A DNA stretch of 64,000 nt. Origin: Cheilinus undulatus. Its lineage: Eukaryota > Chordata > Actinopteri > Labriformes > Labridae. The stretch's first letter is position 1. Each line of letters opens with the position of its first letter. Of the stretch, positions 58,658-64,000 are shown piece after piece. The DNA is taken from NCBI RefSeq assembly GCF_018320785.1, contig NC_054873.1:28052196-28116195 (forward strand), written 5' to 3'. A program made the translations under genes and the position numbers. The notes under the pieces were generated by a model that was not told where the DNA came from, made no database searches, and was given only the letters and a program-made list of their open reading frames with translations.

Positions 58658-61600
58658 TCATATGTGCTTTTTCCCATTTTCTAGTTGTACGTGCTTAGAA
58701 TACTCCACCATCCTCTTGTCATTTTCAAGCTTGAAAAGTGTTTGAATATCAAGCATGGCCTTCCAAATGTGCTGGCCAAACCGGTACGAGTCCTGCACAC
58801 CAAAGGGTAAAAGAGGGAGAAACAGAGAGAATAAGAGGGTTGAATCTTGAAGGGATGCACAATCAGTAAACAGAGATGTATTGACCACTACCAATGGCAG
58901 CTATTTTCCAGAGACATCAGGCTGCAGACTTCTGTGGTGAGGCATTTTGGGCTCATCTGTTACAGACCTAAAAGGGCACCTCAACCATGGGGCAGGAAGT
59001 GATGTACAAACCTTTGTTGGGGTTTTCCTTAGTTTGTGATATAATTTTTAATTCTAACCCCCTCCCCTTACCCTAACCTTAAGGGTTTGGGTACCCAACC
59101 CTAACCCTCTTTGGGGTTTCCTTAGTTTGTGCTGTGTTAAAATTTTAATTATCAGGGAGCAGGTGGCCTAGTGGTTAAAGGCACTCCCCATGTACGTGGG
59201 TGGCCCGGGTTTGAATCCAGCCTGAAGCCCCTTACCGCATGTCTCTCCCCCACTCTTGACCCTCTATCCAACTCTATCCACTGTCCTCCTCTATCTAATA
59301 AAGGCACAAAAATGCCCAAAAAATAAATCTTAAAAAAAAAAAAAGAATTATCTCAATCAGCAAATTGTTGATTTTTATTCATAAAGTTATGCTTTTGTGG
59401 AAAAATAGCCACTAACTGTAACCTCTGACAGTGAGCGGGAAATATACATCATTCAGTATGTAATTATGGTTCCAACTTAGGCAATGTACATCATCTTCCA
59501 GCCCCACTAGCACATCATGCTGCTAGCAAGGAAGCTGTTCAAAGCATTCAATTATTGTTCTTTGTCATTTTCACAAGTTAGAATATAAATGACCTGAAAA
59601 TAAAGTGATAAAATGTTAGTTTGGAACATTTGACTTGTCAGTGTACTTGCTAGCTACCATAAATATGAATGCCAGCAGTAGCTGTTTTCTAAGTTAAACT
59701 TTTTGGTTATGAAATTTGTTATTTTGATTCAAAACATGGTCAGACTTCCCTCTTGATTACTTTTTTTATAGTGAAAACTACTGTAAAGGCACTTCACCAG
59801 AAATACAAGTGTGACTGTCTTTAAATGGCTAGCATTTAAGCTTCCCACCTTCAGCATGATTTCAGCATAAAAATTGATGTTTCTGAATATTGGTGAGTGT
59901 GCCATGCCTATATTGTTCTCTTACTGTGTCTGGGCTGGAGAACTTGCTGGAGATGTGGAATGTTATGAGATTTTCCCCAACAATTATATAAGACACACCA
60001 TAACCATCATCAGCCACCTGCAAGTTGACAAAATATGAGCATTATACAAATCCTCCATGATCACAAAAGGCATTAGTAATGTGGAATTTCTAACATCACA
60101 CAATTTTACTCACTGGGCCAAATCCACCACCAGCACCGACATATCTGGGGAACTTATTGATGTCAACTAAATTGAGCTGCTGCTGTGGAGTCTGGCTGGT
60201 CGACAACTTCCATGGCTCTGAAAGCACCTGGACAAAAAAAGACAGGGCAGGTAAGAAACATAAAGCCAGAAGCTATTCACCTGATCGTAATTCAAAAGAT
60301 GATCAGAATCCTAACCTTCTCCAGAAATGGAGAGTCCACCCCGAGGTATTTGGACACAATGTAGAGACAGAAGAGGTGGCGGTCAATGCCAGAACCAGTC
60401 ATGGCTAGACGATACATGTTTTGATGCTTATTTGCTGCTGTCCGAAATAGGGCAAGTCTGTGAGCATTCTGGATTCAAAAAAGTGACAAAAACACACATA
60501 AATACAACAGCACAGCACCTCCAAATGGCCTTATTTCTGTTTGTACTACTGTCAAATGTACCCTGCCAGAACAGCAGACAGATCAGAGTCTGAGTACAGA
60601 CTTCAGAGACATACTGGCCCTGGGTTTGGGTGACCGAGTACTAAACAGCACAATGTGACCTTCAAAGTGTGCCCTTTAACACATAACGATTGGGCATTTT
60701 TGAACCAGATAACACAAATTTAACCCTCTATTTACCAATGTGGTCTGCGGTCTGCAGTGGTTTTGACTGAAATTTATGAAGATGTGCCTGAAGTGAAGAC
60801 TTTTCAGCTTTAATTTGAGGGCTTTCACAAAGCACTTTCTGAAGTGTGGAGCTCATGGACATCACCATATTCTGAGTTTCCTCCCTGGAGATGTTTTAAC
60901 AAGCCTTTACTGTAGCCACCTTCAGTTGCTGCTCATTTTTGAGTCTTTTGGTCTTCAGTAAATACAAATTGTGCTCTAATGGGTTGAGATCTTGTGACTG
61001 ACCTGTTCATTGCAGAGCATTCTATTTCTTTGCCTTCGGACACTCTGGTGTTGCTTTCATGGTATGTTTTGGGTCATTTTTCATCTGCACTGTAGTGCTA
61101 TCCTTTCAGTTTTTCAGCATTTGGCTGAATGTAAGGAGAATATTCCTATACACTTTCTTGCCAAAAGGAAATAATTGACCAAACACAAATTTCCTAACTT
61201 TTTGTTATAAGTTTACAGACGGACCTGACTGTAAATAAACCAAAATCTTTGTTACTCTGCATAATAAAGAAATAATTAGCTCACACTATATTCACATCCA
61301 TGCAAAATAGCCTCTTAAACACACATTGCAGTAACTTTAATTATTTTATCTGTGTAGTAATAGGATATATTTCCATATTCCCACAGCACACCTAGCCTCA
61401 GGCATACCATTTGGGAGTCACTGCTCTAAATGGTTCTGAAATCCTCAAACTGACCAGACCCCCATAAATGTATCTGAATTCACTAAGCCACAAGCCTTTG
61501 TCATTTTTCCTGATTTCTTTGTTTCTTACTGTTGCACCTGGATCCTCCATGGCTCTAACAAAAGCAACCGCCTCAGAGGTACAGGAGCGTACCGTCTCTG

Positions 61601-64000
61601 TCCGACCATCTCTGAACATACGCGTCATTGATGACTCGTATGTCAGACAGAACACTCCCTGGTCCTGCAAAGGCAAGGATAGGAGTCATGGGGGATGATG
61701 CGGTTGAACGTTCACAAATCAGCTTCGAACAACAATGTTGGTGATGTTATGCCAGAGGTTGTTGGATGAGAAGCCCTACCCTGAACTGAGCCAGCTGCAG
61801 GGCCAACTGAATGAAGGCATCAGGGCTGGTCCTGCACTTCTTGATGAGTCCTTTCCCAAACTCACTAAACAGACAGCCATGGAAGTCCACGTCATCAGCT
61901 ATCTGCTTTGCTAATATGTATGAAGCCTCAATGGAGTCTTGGCACTAAGAGAAGAGAAAATATGCAAATAATCAAGTTAATTTTGTGTTTAAACCGTTGG
62001 TGATGAATGATGTAAGGCTCTGATGTACCTCCTTTGGAATCTTCCACTGTAGCCGAGTGGGATACGGTAGGTTTTTGTTTACATCCCCTTTACAGTGTCC
62101 CTCTTCTGTGTAGCCAAGATGGAAGCAGTCTGTTGAAAGGACATACTACACAGACAGACAATGACAGCTGAAATTACCTGAGAACTTTAAATCACTGTTT
62201 TATGATACAGTGTTGATAACCTTTTTTACCTCCCACATATGTCCAACAATTGGAGCGTCAGCCCAAGAATGTTCAGCACTGATTCCCATTTTACCATTTG
62301 GATAAGAGATCAAGGTGAAAGATTTATCAAACCATCTGTGGGAGAAGAAGAACGGGTGGCAAGCACAGTTAGTCTAAACAGTAATGCTGCTACTGTCAGT
62401 ATCATTCCTTTGATCCTCTGCCTACCTGTCGTAACATTTTCCATGAAGTAGGGACTTGGCGTAACTATCAAGTGAACGTTTCTTTGCAGGGTCATAACCC
62501 TGTGGCTCATCATCTAGTGTCAGGAAGAAGGCAGCTGACTCCACAGCATCCAGGGACACTTTGTTTGCTCCTTGGCCAAAGTATTTAACACGAGTCTGAG
62601 CCCATGGAACTCTAAAACATGATGTCAAGTTAAGAATATATATAGATTTTTTTTTTCTTATGTGTCTGCTATTCCACTTAGTGTGCGGTTTTATACCTGT
62701 TTCCTGCAGTCAGGGAAGCTAGTTTGAGTTCTCCTGGCTGTGGTTCTGAGGTATCATTGAGGATCCTTTGAAACTGCATCTCCAGTTCACTGGGTAAGAG
62801 GTGGCGCCCCCCAGTGTACAGCCACACCTGGAAGAAACGGCCCTTGTGATAGACAACCAGGTGCTTACGGTCAGTCAGGTGCTGTACGATATCTAAAGGA
62901 GAAGGAGGACAACCAGAGGAAAAGTGTGTGGATAAAGGAGGAATAAGGGTGAGAAGTATTACCATCATATGTGATAAACTATACACACATGTTTGTGCAA
63001 AGCTATAGATACAACTCTTCTACCTGTTTCAATTCCAGGGATACGGGTGGTGTTAAACATCCTCTCCATCTGTGTGGAGCACATGGGAACAGTCCCCAAA
63101 GCCCTCAGCTGGGCAAAAAGGAAAAAAACAACAAAATATTACAATTAAGTTATCCAAGACATGAAAGATTTAAAGAAAAATAAAGGTTTGATGTTCATAC
63201 TTGAGCTTGAGCGAAGATCATAGGAAACAAGTTAAAAGTACAAGACTAAGAAAGGATATGATTGTATCAAGCCTTGTAGGTGTCTGAGATTGAGTAAGAA
63301 AGTCAAAACAAGCCTTACCGGTGCATGTTCACCACGCTCCAGTTTGCGTCTGTACTGCAGCATTGCATGCACCATATTTCCTGCCCGTGCAGCTTGTCGG
63401 TGTGTTGGAGTCACATACAAGAGGTCCTTCACATAGATTTATTCAATAAACAGAGGAGGCAGACCAAAAAGAGAAAGTCAAATCACATTAATCATAAATC
63501 AGAGACATGTTCTCCCAAAATGTTTGGTTTAAAGCTGGGGTTCCCAACCTTTTATCCTCAGGCCCCCCTACTCATATCTCAGACAAGCTAAGCCCCCCAG
63601 GACCTACTTGGAACATTTAAACATCGATTTTAATTGTTTCATTGAGAATACTCCAACATAATACACCACATACACATTCTTGACAAAAGATCTATCTGTG
63701 TAAAAAAGTCATTATTATGTATTATATGATAATAAAGATCTAGTGATAATCAAAAAAAAAAAAAACCTCAAGTTTAAAGGTATTAATCTAAGAGACTTTT
63801 TTCTCCAAAATGTTGTAAATGTACAGGAACCAGAACAAAGGTTTTTTTAAACTCATAAAGTTGAAAAATTGAAAGTCAAACCATTGTCTTCACAACTGCT
63901 GCATTAAGCTGATCAAATAACTGTCCACCTTACCATTATATAAAAGTTACTGTTGACCATGATAGGACTCCTGCCACGAAGGTAGATGTACTCCTCCCAC
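58658..64000 (-). CDS. cpt1: Carnitine O-palmitoyltransferase 1, C-terminal part
   Basis: Thirteen minus-strand exons are in the window: 63934-64000 (runs off the edge), 63319-63426, 63024-63108, 62697-62892, 62426-62611, 62230-62335, 62029-62145, 61780-61944, 61530-61664, 60316-60468, 60114-60227, 59925-60017 and 58658-58792. They join in frame into 552 residues. CPT1 sits in the outer mitochondrial membrane and moves long-chain acyl groups from CoA to carnitine, the malonyl-CoA-controlled step of fatty-acid import. Visible landmarks are [18 protein letters not shown], the catalytic His in [35 protein letters not shown] and DDGYGVSY. The two membrane segments and N-terminal regulatory part lie past the edge. 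Residue choice leans to the CPT1A side (HCKGDVN, QTPQQQ), but the paralogue is not settled. The tail after the conserved domain is longer than in mammals, ending LENGKKHI. Confidence 0.95.
59154..59344 (+). mobile_element. tRNA-derived SINE
   Basis: A polymerase III promoter is readable: A box TGGCCTAGTGG (59164-59174) and B box GGTTTGAATCC (59208-59218). A tRNA-unrelated body (CATGTCTCTCCCCCACTC, CTATCCACTGTCCTCCTCTA) and a tail AATAAAGGCACAAAAATGCC ending in poly-A follow. A deleted copy lies at 13565-13700. It sits in the last intron of CPT1, antisense to the gene. Confidence 0.85.
60690..61430. mobile_element. DNA transposon remnant in a CPT1 intron
   Basis: The block with GCTCATGGACATCACCATAT, GCCACCTTCAGTTGCTGCTC, TGGGTTGAGATCTTGTGACTG and GGTATGTTTTGGGTCATTTT matches, from memory, a sequence repeated many times in fish genomes, where it belongs to a DNA transposon. 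Superfamily and ends are not certain. Near 61400-61430 a separate end-like motif, CAGTGACTCCCAAATGG on the minus strand, resembles a hAT terminus. Confidence 0.45.
63535..63800. mobile_element. Possible hAT-like MITE in a CPT1 intron
   Basis: A GGGGTTCCCAACCTTTT start and CAGGCCCCCC and AAGCCCCCCAGGACC motifs resemble the terminal part of common vertebrate hAT MITEs. No matching right end or target duplication was found, so limits are approximate. Confidence 0.3.

Noticed and set aside
59154-59225. Possible functional tRNA gene with A and B boxes
   Set aside because: It continues into a tRNA-unrelated body and poly-A tail and is repeated at 13.6 kb, so it is a SINE.

Overview
The window is vertebrate, almost certainly teleost fish, nuclear DNA. 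Small exons with GT/AG junctions join into full-length animal proteins. The spacers carry DNA transposons typical of fish (Tc1/mariner, hAT, MITEs), a tRNA-derived SINE, L2-type LINE remnants and microsatellites. Gene order CPT1 - SEPHS1 - BEND7 - PRPF18 recalls human 10p13 (SEPHS1-BEND7-PRPF18-FRMD4A), and the relative orientation of the last three fits that segment.

Layout. 1-15.6 kb: no gene recognised; repeats and candidate conserved non-coding DNA (FRMD4A would be expected near here by synteny, but no exon of it was found). 15.6-27.1 kb, minus: a five-exon gene for a 421-residue, membrane-anchored, FAD-dependent monooxygenase-like protein whose family I cannot name. Its large first intron holds a long-inverted-repeat transposon with a 31-bp minisatellite of about 37 copies inside. 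27.1-32.2 kb: an uORF-bearing 5' region, a Tc1 fossil, a candidate enhancer cluster and a LINE fragment. 32.7-41.2 kb, minus: complete PRPF18 (10 exons, 341 aa). 41.2-44.0 kb: divergent intergenic region with a Tc1-like fossil and a hAT-like MITE. 44.1-49.9 kb, plus: BEND7 (10 exons, 461 aa). 50.4-57.6 kb, plus: SEPHS1 (non-coding first exon plus nine coding exons, 392 aa, Thr at the Sec/Cys position). 58.5-64 kb, minus: the last 13 coding exons (552 aa) of a carnitine palmitoyltransferase 1 gene whose N-terminal part lies past the window edge.

The genes have no shared pathway: splicing (PRPF18), BEN-domain chromatin protein (BEND7), selenophosphate-synthetase paralogue (SEPHS1), mitochondrial fatty-acid import (CPT1) and an uncharacterised flavoprotein. 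No operon, CRISPR or bacterial system is present. The observations most worth a second look are the unassigned flavoprotein gene, the nested transposon/minisatellite, a dispersed repeat family carrying the start of a RecQ-like helicase reading frame (one copy running into a Harbinger-like DDE motif), and three arrays of one degenerate minisatellite, one of them inside a hAT element with target duplications. All exon coordinates were read by eye from splice signals and family similarity; no searches were run.
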